Source: CAVZAB01 sp963773155 (GTDB lineage Bacteria; Pseudomonadota; Alphaproteobacteria; Rhizobiales; Beijerinckiaceae). From it: DNA of 64,000 nucleotides. A model generated the notes under the pieces. That model did not search any database and was not told the DNA's origin. It saw only the letters and a list, made by a program, of their open reading frames with translations. The translations under genes were made by a program, and so were the position numbers. The stretch spans positions 124,001 to 188,000 of the forward strand of contig CAVZAB010000010.1 of NCBI GenBank assembly GCA_963773155.1, in the 5' to 3' direction. Of the stretch, positions 52,377-61,969 are shown one piece after another (position 1 is the stretch's first letter; each line of letters begins with the position of its first letter).

Positions 52377-53045
52377 TTAGGCGTCTAGCCATCCTTGGCT
52401 GACCGCATAGCGGACCAGCTGGACGCGGCTCTCGAAGCCCAGCTTGCTCATGCCGCGCGCCTTGTAAGTTTCCACCGATTTGACACTGACCCTCAATTCG
52501 CTGGCAATGGCCTTATGGCTATGGCCGACGGCGGTGAGCCGCAGGACCTCCGCCTCGCGCTCGCTCAGATCGGCGCCTTCGCCAATGACCGCGTCGACTT
52601 TCTGCGAGCCGGTGTTAAGGAGTTTCGGAGCGACTGCCGGATCGATGTAGATGCCGCCGGACGCGACCGCGCGGACTGCCCGCACCAGTTCCTCGCTAGC
52701 CGAACGTTTGAGTACGTAGCCGGCAACCCCCAGTTTCAGAAGCTGTCGCAAATAGCCCTTGTCCTCGTGAACGGTCAGAGCCAGGATTTTGCTTTTAGGG
52801 CAGGCGCTGCGCAGCATTTCGGCAACTTTCATTCCGTTGCAGCCCGGCATGGAAATGTCGAGAACGACGATATCGGGCTGCAATTCGATTGCCCCGCTCA
52901 GGGCGCTGCGTCCGTCGCGGGCTTCGCCGATCACTTGCAACCCCTCGGCGGCGCCGATCAACGCCTTGACGCCGGCCAGGACTATCGGATGGTCATCGGC
53001 AAGAAAAACGCGTAGCTCAGGCGAGGAAACGGGCATCTGCGTCAT
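52377..53045 (-). CDS. NarL/LuxR-family response regulator
   Basis: The product has 222 residues. The receiver domain has the acidic pocket ADD (16-18), phosphoacceptor D63 (VVLDISMPG), and T and K switch residues (LALTVHED, YVLKRSA). The C-terminal HTH has LSEREAEVLRLTAVGHSHKA and VSVKSVETYKARGMSKLG. Its ATG overlaps the stop of the phytochrome kinase gene (ATGA, 53042-53045), so it is the cognate regulator. It would bind DNA when phosphorylated in response to red/far-red light. Targets are not evident. Confidence 0.95.
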   Translation of the reverse strand: MTQMPVSSPELRVFLADDHPIVLAGVKALIGAAEGLQVIGEARDGRSALSGAIELQPDIVVLDISMPGCNGMKVAEMLRSACPKSKILALTVHEDKGYLRQLLKLGVAGYVLKRSASEELVRAVRAVASGGIYIDPAVAPKLLNTGSQKVDAVIGEGADLSEREAEVLRLTAVGHSHKAIASELRVSVKSVETYKARGMSKLGFESRVQLVRYAVSQGWLDA

Positions 53046-55357
53046 CCGATCGGAACATGAATAATGATCGTTGTACCGCGACCTGGCACGGTCTCGATTT
53101 CCAACGCCCCTTTGACCAGCGCGAGGCGCTCGCGCATACCGAGGAGACCCAGGCGTGGGGCTACCGTCCCATTGGCTCCAACCTCGTCCAGCTGAAAACC
53201 CCGGCCATCGTCTTCGACAATCAACGTGGCGATTTCGGCGTCGGCTTTCAAGATGACGCCGACCCGTGCTGCCTTGGCATGTTTAACTATATTTGTCATC
53301 GCTTCCTGAAGAATTCGGTAGAGGGTCGTCTCAACGATAGTCGGCAGCCGCCGCTCGCCGAGCGTCAAATGATGGTCGACCTGCAATCCGGCGGTCTCGC
53401 TCCATTCTTCGAGAAATTGCTGCATCGCCGGCTGCAACCCGAGATCATCAAGAGAGGTCGGCCTGATTTCCCAGGCTAGACGGTTGACCTCCTGCCCGAC
53501 TTTCGCCGTAAGCGACTTTAATTGAGTGACGCGACGGCTCAATTCGGGCGTCGCGGCAACCTGATGCTCCAGACCGTCGAGGCTCAATTGCAGGATGCTC
53601 AGATATTGCCCCAGCGTATCGTGCAATTCCCGGGCGATGCGCAGCCGCTCGGCTTCCTGGCCAACCACGGTGCTGCGCAGGACCTGCGACAATTCCTCTT
53701 CAACAATCGTCCTGCGATCGGATTCGATTTTGAGCTCCCTCGCAGTCGATTCCCATTGCTGGATGCGCTCGTCGAGCGCCGCGAGCAGCGTATCTTGGCG
53801 ATCCCGTGCCGCCTCGCGCTCGCGGGCCAGCTGATCAATATGGTGCAGTACGACATCGAGAAGCACGGCCCGAAGCTTCTCCGCGCTTTGTATGGCCATA
53901 TTGCTCCACGGTGCGGATTGATGGACAACCTGTTGACGCCAAGCTTCGAAACTCTTGCGCGGCGAGAGCCTGACATTGTCCGGTTCGCTCTGTACGGCCT
54001 TGTCAGGATTGCCGGCCCAGGTCACGGTTTGGATGATTTCCCGGCGAAACCAGATCACGTAATCGCGCGGCACCTTGGATACCGAGAGGGCGATAATGCC
54101 GCTTGCAACCGCGGCAAAATCGGCCGCCGGCGGAAAAACCAACGGCAGGCAATTGGTATGATAGACGCCAGAGCCAGGAGTCTTATTGAGCCAATTCACT
54201 AGTTCAGCAACCTGCACGGCATCCGGCGTCAGACCGACTTTCGTAAATTCATTATCAAGCCAGAGGGCGACGCCGTCGGCCTCGATCAAGTCGAGCAACT
54301 GCAGCCGTAGCTTTCGCAGCGTCAAACTTGGCGCCGCCTCCCCGGTGAGTTCGTTAACAAGCTGCGTCGCGACGGCGTCCGGACGAGCCCGCGCCTTCAG
54401 TTCCTCGGCCGCAATAGCGGTCTCGAGCAGAAAGGACGCCATCTGACCGAATAGTTCCAACGCGGTTCTTAGGCGATGCGCTATTTGACGCCTGGTCTGC
54501 GAATGACAGGCTATTAACCCCCAAAGTTCGCCCCGAAGAACCAATGAGATCGACATTGTCGCCGCGACATTCATGTTACGAAGATATTCGATATGGATCG
54601 GCGAAACGGCGCGCAGCGCGGCGTAACTGAGATCCAAGGGGCGGCCGAGCCGGGTTTCGAGTGGCGGTTCGAGGGGTGCTGGATCGGCTAGGACATCGGC
54701 GATGAGGCGAATGCCATTTCGTACATAGAGTTCACGCGCTTGTTTGGGGATGTCGGAGGCGGGGTAGCGTAGGCCGAGATAGGGCGGCAGCGCGGTATCG
54801 CGAGCCTCAGCATCGACTGCCCCGCTGCCGTCGGCGAGGAAACGATAGACCATGACCCGATCGAAACCAGTCACCGAGCGGACGACGGTAGCAATTCTCT
54901 CGCAGCAGGATTTGACCAATTCGGCCTCCTGGACGCCGCGTACCATCGCCTGGACCTGGACCAGCGTGTCGCGCTGATCCTGCTCCACGACCGGCTCGAA
55001 TTCGAGGATCACGTACCCATCACTGATATGAAGGGTAACGTCGATTGTTCCGTTATCCTGGCGTTGCGAGCGAGTGAACGCGAGAATCGGGCGCACTTTC
55101 GAATCATCGGAAGCGAGCAGCTCTCCGAGCCGCGCCAACTCCCCAGCTGAAAGCAATTCATTGGCCGACCGGCCCGCCAGCGCCGCAGGTTCGAATCCGA
55201 AGCACGCCGGCGTAGAGCCGCCCGCCTGCACGACCGAAAACGTCGCGCGATCGAGGACCAGCATTGCACCATGCGGTTGGATCGAGCCGGGAATATGAAT
55301 CGGCTCGCGGTCGCAATTGGTGAGATCGGCCATGCCGAAATTGGGCCCGCCGCTCAT
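53042..55357 (-). CDS. bphP: bacteriophytochrome sensor kinase with HisKA_3 output
   Basis: The product has 771 residues. The N-terminal PAS has C15 (TNCDREPIHIPGSIQPHG), the biliverdin attachment cysteine of bacteriophytochromes. GAF has RVMVYRFLADGSG and YPASDIPKQARELY. PHY covers about 320-500 (SAEELKARA... AWRQQVVHQSAPWSNMAIQS). A coiled-coil leads to a NarX-type dimerisation domain with phosphoacceptor His in ARELHDTLGQYL, then a HATPase domain (ILQEAMTNIVKHAKAARV, VEDDGRGF). Most bacteriophytochromes carry HisKA or HWE kinases, so this output is less common. ATG 55357 overlaps the heme oxygenase stop (ATGA), which supplies the chromophore. Confidence 0.95.
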   Translation of the reverse strand: MSGGPNFGMADLTNCDREPIHIPGSIQPHGAMLVLDRATFSVVQAGGSTPACFGFEPAALAGRSANELLSAGELARLGELLASDDSKVRPILAFTRSQRQDNGTIDVTLHISDGYVILEFEPVVEQDQRDTLVQVQAMVRGVQEAELVKSCCERIATVVRSVTGFDRVMVYRFLADGSGAVDAEARDTALPPYLGLRYPASDIPKQARELYVRNGIRLIADVLADPAPLEPPLETRLGRPLDLSYAALRAVSPIHIEYLRNMNVAATMSISLVLRGELWGLIACHSQTRRQIAHRLRTALELFGQMASFLLETAIAAEELKARARPDAVATQLVNELTGEAAPSLTLRKLRLQLLDLIEADGVALWLDNEFTKVGLTPDAVQVAELVNWLNKTPGSGVYHTNCLPLVFPPAADFAAVASGIIALSVSKVPRDYVIWFRREIIQTVTWAGNPDKAVQSEPDNVRLSPRKSFEAWRQQVVHQSAPWSNMAIQSAEKLRAVLLDVVLHHIDQLAREREAARDRQDTLLAALDERIQQWESTARELKIESDRRTIVEEELSQVLRSTVVGQEAERLRIARELHDTLGQYLSILQLSLDGLEHQVAATPELSRRVTQLKSLTAKVGQEVNRLAWEIRPTSLDDLGLQPAMQQFLEEWSETAGLQVDHHLTLGERRLPTIVETTLYRILQEAMTNIVKHAKAARVGVILKADAEIATLIVEDDGRGFQLDEVGANGTVAPRLGLLGMRERLALVKGALEIETVPGRGTTIIIHVPIG

Positions 55358-55986
55358 GCCGGCAGACCACCAACTCGGGTGCCGCCACCCGGCGAAAGCC
55401 AAGCGTCGAACGCCTTGAAGGCCGCGACCGCCGATCGCTCAATCGTCTCGGCTCGCGGCGGCGAATCGCCACAGCGCTCGAGGGCTTCGACATAGGCGCG
55501 CCACATGCGTCCGACGTCTGGTCCGTAACTGGCAAAAAACCGCCCGCCAAACGCCGGACTGATGCCGATTTTGGCGCTCAAGCGCCGCAGCACCACCTGG
55601 CCGCCGAGGGTAGCCCCCTCGAGCACATAGAGGATGCCCAAGGCCTCCGGCAGGCTATCCGAGCGCGGCGCCGCAGGGTGCCGCGGCAGGGCGGCTATTG
55701 CCGCCGGCGTCAGTCCGAAATCCCTCAAATCGGCCGCCAGCCACGGCGATTTGTGTCTGCTGCAAATGTCGACACCGCTATTGCGCCAGTCGAGACGAAG
55801 GAGTTCGCGTTCGATCGGGGCATAGAAGCCGAAAAAGCGGGCGAGAAGGGCACAATAATCGCCGACATCCTCGATCCCACGCTCGAGGTCGAAATGCCGC
55901 TCAACGCTGCGGTGCAGAGCAGCCGTCGCATGGCGTAGGCGCCAGCGGAGGCAGGCGCCTGGATTTTCGCCCCTTGCGTTGCTCAT
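55354..55986 (-). CDS. bphO: biliverdin-forming heme oxygenase
   Basis: This is a 210-residue bacterial heme oxygenase. The proximal heme ligand is H25 (RHATAALHRSVERHF). The distal helix has EALGILYVLEGATLGGQVVL with the Gly-rich kink, and the end has EALERCGDSP and AAFKAFDAWL. It opens heme to biliverdin IX-alpha, the chromophore of the phytochrome encoded next. ATG 55986 has GGAAGGAAA just upstream. An in-frame ATG 25 codons further up (56067) is not supported. It is coupled to bphP through ATGA overlap. Confidence 0.9.
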   Translation of the reverse strand: MSNARGENPGACLRWRLRHATAALHRSVERHFDLERGIEDVGDYCALLARFFGFYAPIERELLRLDWRNSGVDICSRHKSPWLAADLRDFGLTPAAIAALPRHPAAPRSDSLPEALGILYVLEGATLGGQVVLRRLSAKIGISPAFGGRFFASYGPDVGRMWRAYVEALERCGDSPPRAETIERSAVAAFKAFDAWLSPGGGTRVGGLPA

Positions 55987-56255
55987 TTTCCTTCCAATTC
56001 GCTCAAGGCGACTATGCCCGGAAGACAAGCGCCTGTCGCGTCCGGAATTTGCGTACACCCCCCGCACTTTGGTCTGCCGGCCATCGGCCCTGAAGGCGAA
56101 ACCCGCGCGACGCGCGCCCCATAACTTTAGCTCGTCCGCCGACCCCAGCCCGGCCGTCCGGCCTTAACAAGGCGGCCGCCTGAGGTATCATGAGCCGGCT
56201 GGCGATCATATGGTCGTGATTGGCCGGGATCGTCGGCGGTAGGAGATTGCATTGC

Positions 56256-57458
56256 ATGTCTAGCGAGGTCTTCATCTGCGATTACGCCCGCACGCCGATT
56301 GGCCGTTACGGCGGCGCTCTGGCGCGGGTGCGTACCGACGATCTCGCCGCGGTGCCGATCCGCGCGCTCGTGAAGCGCCATCCCGTTCTGACCGGGGCCG
56401 AGGAAGTCTTCTACGGCTCGGCCAACCAGGCTGGCGAAGACAATCGCAATGTTGCCCGAATGGCCCTGCTGCTGGCTGGCCTTCCCCCTGCCGTTCCGGG
56501 CGTGACGCTCAATCGTCTCTGCGCTTCCGGCATGGACGCCGTCGGTTGCGCGGGGCGGGCGATCCGGGCCGGCGAAATCGACCTCGCCATCGCCGGGGGC
56601 GTCGAATCCATGACCCGCGCGCCGCTTGTCTTGGCAAAGGCCGAAGGCGCTTTCCAGCGCTCGGCCGAAATCCACGACACGACGATCGGCTGGCGCTTCG
56701 TCAATCCTGCCATGCTGAGCGCCTATGGGATCGATTCGATGGCGGAAACGGCTGAAAATGTCGCGGCCGATTTCCACGTTTCCCGCGCCGACCAGGACGC
56801 CTTTGCTCTGCGCTCCCAGCTGCGCGCCGGCAAGGCAATTGCCGATGGCGTCTTCGCACGCGAGATTGTGCCGGTCGACTGGGCGGATTCCAAGGGCAAG
56901 GTTTCACACTTGGCGCGTGATGAGCATCCGCGCCCACAAACGACCATCGAAGCGCTGGCCGGCCTGCCGCCGATTGTCCGGTCGGGAGGCAGCGTCACCG
57001 CCGGTAACGCTGCCGGCATCAACGATGGCGCCGCGGCCCTGGTGATTGCTTCGGCCAAGAGCGTCGATCGGCACCAGCTCGTGCCAATTGCCCGGGTGCT
57101 CGGTTATGCCACGGCCGGTGTCGCCCCGCGGGTGATGGGGATCGGACCCGTACCGGCGACGCAGGCGCTTGCCGCAAGGCTCGGATTGCGGATAACGGCC
57201 TTTGACGTGATCGAGCTCAATGAGGCCTTCGCCGCGCAGAGCCTAGCGTGTCTGCGCCAATTTGGCATCCCCGACGATGCCGAGCACGTCAATCCGCACG
57301 GGGGAGCCATCGCTCTCGGCCATCCGCTCGGCATGTCGGGTGCGCGCATCACTGGTGCGGCCGCCCTGGAACTGAATCGGCGCGGCGCTCGCTACGCGCT
57401 TGCGACAATGTGCGTCGGCGTTGGGCAGGGCGCCGCAATCGCACTGGAGCGCCTATGA
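56256..57458 (+). CDS. acetyl-CoA acyltransferase (thiolase, PcaF-like)
   Basis: This is a 400-residue thiolase II. The catalytic cysteine is C89 (LNRLCASGMDAVG). The second half has ELNEAFAAQSLACLRQ, HGGAIALGHPLGMSGARI (His) and TMCVGVGQGAAI (second Cys). Length and motifs resemble PcaF/3-oxoadipyl-CoA thiolases, with VFICDYARTPIGRYGGALA at the start, so cleavage of 3-oxoadipyl-CoA or another beta-ketoacyl-CoA is likely. ATG 56256 is preceded by AGGAG at 11 bases. It is divergent from bphO and not in an aromatic catabolism cluster here. Confidence 0.9.
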   Translation: MSSEVFICDYARTPIGRYGGALARVRTDDLAAVPIRALVKRHPVLTGAEEVFYGSANQAGEDNRNVARMALLLAGLPPAVPGVTLNRLCASGMDAVGCAGRAIRAGEIDLAIAGGVESMTRAPLVLAKAEGAFQRSAEIHDTTIGWRFVNPAMLSAYGIDSMAETAENVAADFHVSRADQDAFALRSQLRAGKAIADGVFAREIVPVDWADSKGKVSHLARDEHPRPQTTIEALAGLPPIVRSGGSVTAGNAAGINDGAAALVIASAKSVDRHQLVPIARVLGYATAGVAPRVMGIGPVPATQALAARLGLRITAFDVIELNEAFAAQSLACLRQFGIPDDAEHVNPHGGAIALGHPLGMSGARITGAAALELNRRGARYALATMCVGVGQGAAIALERL

Positions 57459-57555
57459 TCACGCTCCAGACGAGTAGCTTTGCCTCACCCACGCAACGTC
57501 CTGGTGCGGCGGCCAGATCGGCGTCAGCCGTCCGGCCGCTCACCGCAGACCTGCG

Positions 57556-58329
57556 TCAAGGGCCAGCGACGAGAGCCAACACCCGCAGCGGGCTTCCCGA
57601 GCCATTCTTGATCTTCAGCGGCGCAGTGATCAGGATCGCGCCGGTCGGCGGCAATTTGTCGAGGTTGGTGAGACTGGCGAGGCCGAATTTATTTGCGCCG
57701 TGCATGAGGCTGTGTGCTGGGAAAGCCGGCTCAAAGGCGAAGGCTTGGCCGGCATCGGTTCCGACCGCCTCGACCCCCCAACCATTGACGTCACGCGTTT
57801 CGACGAGAAACCGGACGCTGGCAGCGCTCGGGCCCGGCACATGCGGTCCGTCATCCTTCATGTTCAGGAAACTCGCCGGATCGGTGCGCTTCGACCAATC
57901 GGTCCGCATCAATACCCAGGCGCCCTTGGCTATCCTGCCGTGCTTGGCTTCCCAGGCCTCGATGTGGTGCGGCTCGAGCAGGAATTTCTCATCCGCCTTG
58001 GCTTCCGCCGAGCAGTCGATCACCACGGCCGGCGCCACGAACCGCTGGACATCGACCGTATCGGTCGCACCGTTCGAATAATCCTTGCCGGTGACCCAGT
58101 GAACCGGCGCGTCAAAATGCGTCCCGGTATGTTCCCCCATCGCAAGATTGTTCCAATACCAGGCGGGGCCGCGATTGTCGAAGTGGGAAATCTCGGCGAT
58201 TGAAAACGGGCTTGAGGGCGCGAATTGCGGTGGCAGCTGAATAACCGGCGTCGTGGGTTGCAGGGTCTGAGTCAGATCGATGATCTTGATCGAACCCTTC
58301 AGAATGGCGTCTGCGAACTGGCTTAGCAT
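57556..58329 (-). CDS. cyclase family protein (kynurenine-formamidase-like)
   Basis: This is a 257-residue member of the metal-dependent cyclase family (PF04199): IIDLTQTLQPTTPVIQLPP, then GEHTGTHFDAPVHW with the metal-binding HxGTHxDxP motif, VVIDCSAEAKAD, and WVLMRTDWSK. The C-terminus has GWGVEAVGTDAGQAF. Members hydrolyse N-formylkynurenine or isatin, or carry out related ring hydrolysis. ATG 58329 has GAGG at eight bases. It may form one unit with the leftward oxidoreductase gene upstream (61 bases). Substrate unknown. Confidence 0.9.
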   Translation of the reverse strand: MLSQFADAILKGSIKIIDLTQTLQPTTPVIQLPPQFAPSSPFSIAEISHFDNRGPAWYWNNLAMGEHTGTHFDAPVHWVTGKDYSNGATDTVDVQRFVAPAVVIDCSAEAKADEKFLLEPHHIEAWEAKHGRIAKGAWVLMRTDWSKRTDPASFLNMKDDGPHVPGPSAASVRFLVETRDVNGWGVEAVGTDAGQAFAFEPAFPAHSLMHGANKFGLASLTNLDKLPPTGAILITAPLKIKNGSGSPLRVLALVAGP

Positions 58330-58390
58330 GGTGCGTTCCTCTCTCTAAACCCGCCTGCGGCGGTATCTCGTCAGGCCGATGTTGGCTGCC

Positions 58391-59977
58391 TCACGGCAGG
58401 CCATTAGCGGCAATAAATCCCGAGCCGCCGCCGAGGCCTGGGCCCGGATGGGTCGAGGCGCCGATGTGGTACAGCTTCGGTATGTGAGTCTTGTGGTTGA
58501 TCGACTGTTTGAATGGCCGCCACAGGAAGAATTGATCGATGCCACAATAGCCGCCATAAGGATCACCACCGACGAGATTGACGTTCATTTGTTCGAGATC
58601 GGCCGGCGAATAGCATTTGCGCCCGATAATATCGTGCGAAAAATTCTCGATGTGACGGACCAAGATCGTCTCGATTCTATCGGCGAAGCGCTCGCGAATG
58701 TCGGCGCTCCAACGGCCATCCTCCGGCGTCGGAATCTCGCCGGCCGCGTCGCCCTTGATGAAGCGCGGGACCTCCGGCAATTGCAACCAGAGAATGGCAC
58801 TGCCGGGCGGGCAGCGACTGGGGTCAAGAGCATGTGGCTGACCGACGCAGACAGTCGGGACCGCCGGGAGCAGGCCGCGCTCGGCCTCGTTGGCGGCGCG
58901 CGACACGCCGTCAAGGCCGGGCGTCAGATGCAACAAGGCCACCTGGCCGAGTTCGCCCCTGTTGGAGCGCCATTGCGGGGGCCGCTTCAGCGCATAATGG
59001 ATCTGCATGTTGCCCTTGCCGTACCGATAGGACGCGGCTGCCGACTTGATGCCTGCCGGCAAAGCCGAATCTTCGATGAGCCGACCGTAGAGCTGGGTGG
59101 GTGCCACCGAACAGATGACCCCTCCGGCAGCGGCGAGTTCAGTCCCCTCGCTCAGTCTGACGCCGCACGCCGCACCGGTCCCATCGCGGCGGATGGAAAC
59201 CACATCGGCATTGACGCGGATCTCGCCGCCGAGATCGGTAATTAGCGCCCGAAAAGCGTCGAGCAAATTGACCGCGCCGCCTTTGACAATGGGAGCGCCG
59301 GCGGCTTCGAGCGCAAAGGCGATGACTTTGCCCATCTGGCCAGAATAGGCGGCTTCCGGTCCGAGACCGGCATGCAGAACCCAAGGCGCGAACATCGCCT
59401 GGGCCACCTCGGAGCGAAAGCTTGTCTCGAGCCAGGCCCGGGCAGTGCCAAGCGCTTCCCCGAAAAATGCGGCCAGCCCGCGGCCGCCGCGCTGCCAGGT
59501 CTCCCGCAAAAGCAGGCGCGCCGTTGCCCCCTTCCACAGGGCGCCGCCGAGCAGGGCGAAAAGCAAGGGTGCATCGCGGCCAACTGCGCCGAGCGAATCC
59601 GCGAAGGCGGCGCCGTCGCCCGCCGCCAATTGATCGAAGGCGGCGACATTCGCCGCCCGGTTCATCGCCAGCGCAAAAGCCCGTCCGTCCGGCAGGAGGA
59701 CACCGGAAGGCCAATTGCTGTGGCAGAAATCGAGACCACGCTTGCCAAGGTCTTCGGCAAGCGCGGCATAGGCCGGCGAGGTGACAAACAGAACGAAGGT
59801 TGTTGCCATGATGTCATGCACGAATCCTGGTGCAATGATTGCCTCGCTGCGCATGCAGCCGCCAATGTCAGCATTGCGCTCGAGGAGCAGAATTCGCTTG
59901 CCCCGCCGTCCCAGAATCGCGGCCGCCACCAGTCCGTTAATCCCGCTTCCGACAACAATATAGTCCGGTGTGGACAT
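58391..59977 (-). CDS. phytoene-desaturase-like FAD oxidoreductase A
   Basis: This is a 528-residue flavoprotein of COG1233: YIVVGSGINGLVAAAILGRR (FAD dinucleotide motif), then GGCMRSEAIIAPGFVHDI and C-terminal GASTHPGPGLGGGSGFIAA, the second FAD contact. The family includes carotenoid desaturases and many oxidases or isomerases of unsaturated compounds. No crtB or other carotenoid gene is near. ATG 59977 has AGGAAAG at seven bases. It is divergent from a similar gene at 60170, separated by 192 bases. The pair may act on the same or sequential substrates, close to the cyclase and the peptide transporter. Confidence 0.85.
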   Translation of the reverse strand: MSTPDYIVVGSGINGLVAAAILGRRGKRILLLERNADIGGCMRSEAIIAPGFVHDIMATTFVLFVTSPAYAALAEDLGKRGLDFCHSNWPSGVLLPDGRAFALAMNRAANVAAFDQLAAGDGAAFADSLGAVGRDAPLLFALLGGALWKGATARLLLRETWQRGGRGLAAFFGEALGTARAWLETSFRSEVAQAMFAPWVLHAGLGPEAAYSGQMGKVIAFALEAAGAPIVKGGAVNLLDAFRALITDLGGEIRVNADVVSIRRDGTGAACGVRLSEGTELAAAGGVICSVAPTQLYGRLIEDSALPAGIKSAAASYRYGKGNMQIHYALKRPPQWRSNRGELGQVALLHLTPGLDGVSRAANEAERGLLPAVPTVCVGQPHALDPSRCPPGSAILWLQLPEVPRFIKGDAAGEIPTPEDGRWSADIRERFADRIETILVRHIENFSHDIIGRKCYSPADLEQMNVNLVGGDPYGGYCGIDQFFLWRPFKQSINHKTHIPKLYHIGASTHPGPGLGGGSGFIAANGLP

Positions 59978-60169
59978 GCATGCTTTCCTGTGGCGACCCG
60001 TCCCGCCACCATCAGCGCTCGCCCGGGCAATTATTTTAATCATGAAAATTCGAATCCACAATCACGGCCGGCTAGCCCGCGGGAGAGCTTTGACAGGCCG
60101 TTGCGGGGTCCCTTAAGCTTGTCGCTCGGCACGACAGCGGCCGATCGCGTCGACACCGGGAAGGCAGCT

Positions 60170-61738
60170 TTGGACTTAGATGCCATCGTGATCGGCGCTG
60201 GGCACAATGGTCTGGCAACCGCCATACATCTTGCCAGCAAGGGCTGGTCGGTCGGTGTCTTCGAAGCCAATCCTGTTGCTGGCGGGGCAGTGCAGACCCG
60301 CGAGGTAACCTTGCCGGGTTTCCGCCACGATCTCTTCGCGATGAACCTCAGCCTATTTGCCGGATCGCCCTTTCTGCTGGCCTATCGGGACAAGCTTGTT
60401 GCGCATGGACTAGGCTTTGTTGCGGCCACCGATTGCTTTGCCACGGCCTTTCCCGATGGCCGCTGGGTCGGCGTAAGCCAGGATCTCGAGACGACGCTTG
60501 CCCGCATTGGCGGATTCTCGGCTGGAGACGCGGTTAAATGGCGGGTCATGGTCGATGATTTCGCCAGTTCGGCGCCGCATATTTTCGCAGCGCTCGGCGC
60601 ACCCATGCCCTCCTGGCAGCTGGCCCGTGCCCTCTTTTCGGCATGGCGTGCCAAAGGAGCGGACTTTCTCGTCGGACTTCTGCGGCTTGCCGTCTCTTCA
60701 CCGCGCGATTTTCTCGACGCGAATTTTGTGGCGCCCGAGGTCAAGGCGGCGATCGCCGCCTGGGGCATGCATCTCGACTTTCCGCCCGATGCCGCCGGCG
60801 GCGCCCTGTTCCCCTATCTCGAGAGCATGGCCAATCAGAGTTTCGGCATGGTTATCGGCAAGGGCGGCGCCGACGTGATGATCCGCGCCATGACCGGCTA
60901 TTTCGAAGCCTTGGGCGGGACGCTGCACCTCGGGACGGAAGTCACCGCCATAACCACCCAGCAAGGCCGCGCCACCGGCATTGCCCTTGCTGACGGTCGG
61001 CGGGTAATGGCCAGGCGAGCGGTTATCGCCAATGCCTCGCCAACTCAGGTCTTCGGCCAGTTGCTGCATGGTGCAAGCGTGCGACCCGATATCGACGAAA
61101 AAATGCGCGGTTTCCGTTCGGCGCCCGGCACGATGATGATCCATTGTGCGCTCGAGCGCTTGCCGCAATGGACGGCTGGCGCCGCCTTGCAGCGCTTTGC
61201 CTATGTCCATATCGCGCCAGACCTGGCCACCATGGCGGGCGCCTACGCGCAAGCCATGGCCGGTTTTTTGCCAGCAACACCGGTTCTGGTCGTCGGCCAG
61301 CCGACCGCCGTCGATGCCTCGCGGGCACCGGCAGGCAAGCATGTTCTATGGGTGCAGGTACGGGTCCTGCCCGGCGTCATATTGGGCGATGCGGCCGGCA
61401 AGATCGCGTCCTGTGACTGGGCATCGGCAAAGGAAGCCTATGCCGACCGGGTGATAGAACTGATCGAGTTCTACGCGCCCGGCTTTGCGGCGACGATCCT
61501 CGCCCGCAGCGTGTTCTCGCCTTCCGATTTGGAGCGCGAAAACCGCAACCTGATTGGCGGCGATAATCTCACCGGCAGTCATCATCTCGACCAATTTTTC
61601 TTTTTCCGACCGGTTGCCGGGTGGTCGCGCTACAAGACGCCGGTTGCCAACCTCTATTTGGTCGGCGCCTCGACCTGGCCGGGGGCGGGCGTGGGGGCCG
61701 GATCCGGTTTCATTCTGGCTCGGATGCTGGCCGGATGA
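60170..61738 (+). CDS. phytoene-desaturase-like FAD oxidoreductase B
   Basis: This is a 522-residue homologue of gene A. AIVIGAGHNGLATAIHLASK is the FAD motif. Next come AGGAVQTREVTLPGFRHDLF, MVIGKGGADVMIRAMTGYFE and the C-terminal GASTWPGAGVGAGSGFILAR. The start is not ATG. TTG 60170 follows GGGAAGG and puts the FAD motif at residue 5, as in gene A. Upstream in-frame sequence is the antisense of gene A. Divergent pairs of such oxidases suggest two steps in one pathway. Substrate unknown. Confidence 0.8.
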   Translation: MDLDAIVIGAGHNGLATAIHLASKGWSVGVFEANPVAGGAVQTREVTLPGFRHDLFAMNLSLFAGSPFLLAYRDKLVAHGLGFVAATDCFATAFPDGRWVGVSQDLETTLARIGGFSAGDAVKWRVMVDDFASSAPHIFAALGAPMPSWQLARALFSAWRAKGADFLVGLLRLAVSSPRDFLDANFVAPEVKAAIAAWGMHLDFPPDAAGGALFPYLESMANQSFGMVIGKGGADVMIRAMTGYFEALGGTLHLGTEVTAITTQQGRATGIALADGRRVMARRAVIANASPTQVFGQLLHGASVRPDIDEKMRGFRSAPGTMMIHCALERLPQWTAGAALQRFAYVHIAPDLATMAGAYAQAMAGFLPATPVLVVGQPTAVDASRAPAGKHVLWVQVRVLPGVILGDAAGKIASCDWASAKEAYADRVIELIEFYAPGFAATILARSVFSPSDLERENRNLIGGDNLTGSHHLDQFFFFRPVAGWSRYKTPVANLYLVGASTWPGAGVGAGSGFILARMLAG

Positions 61739-61969
61739 GCCGCCTTGTTGCAGTTGACAAGCCGACGGGTTTATCGCCATATTTTAACATTAAAATATTT
61801 GTCCGGCGCAGAAATTCCCCGACCGTGCCGCGGCTTCAAGCAAGGGTCGCTGCGCGCTGCGGGCCATGCCGCCTGTCAATGCCTTGTAGCGTGGGCAAGG
61901 CGCGGGATTGGCCAGGCTCTGGGCCGGCGACCGTCATCACGGGAATGCGGATAGGCAGGGAGAAGAAAC

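Noticed and set aside
58379..59245. A 288-codon plus-strand frame
   Set aside because: It is the complement of the well-supported oxidoreductase A gene.
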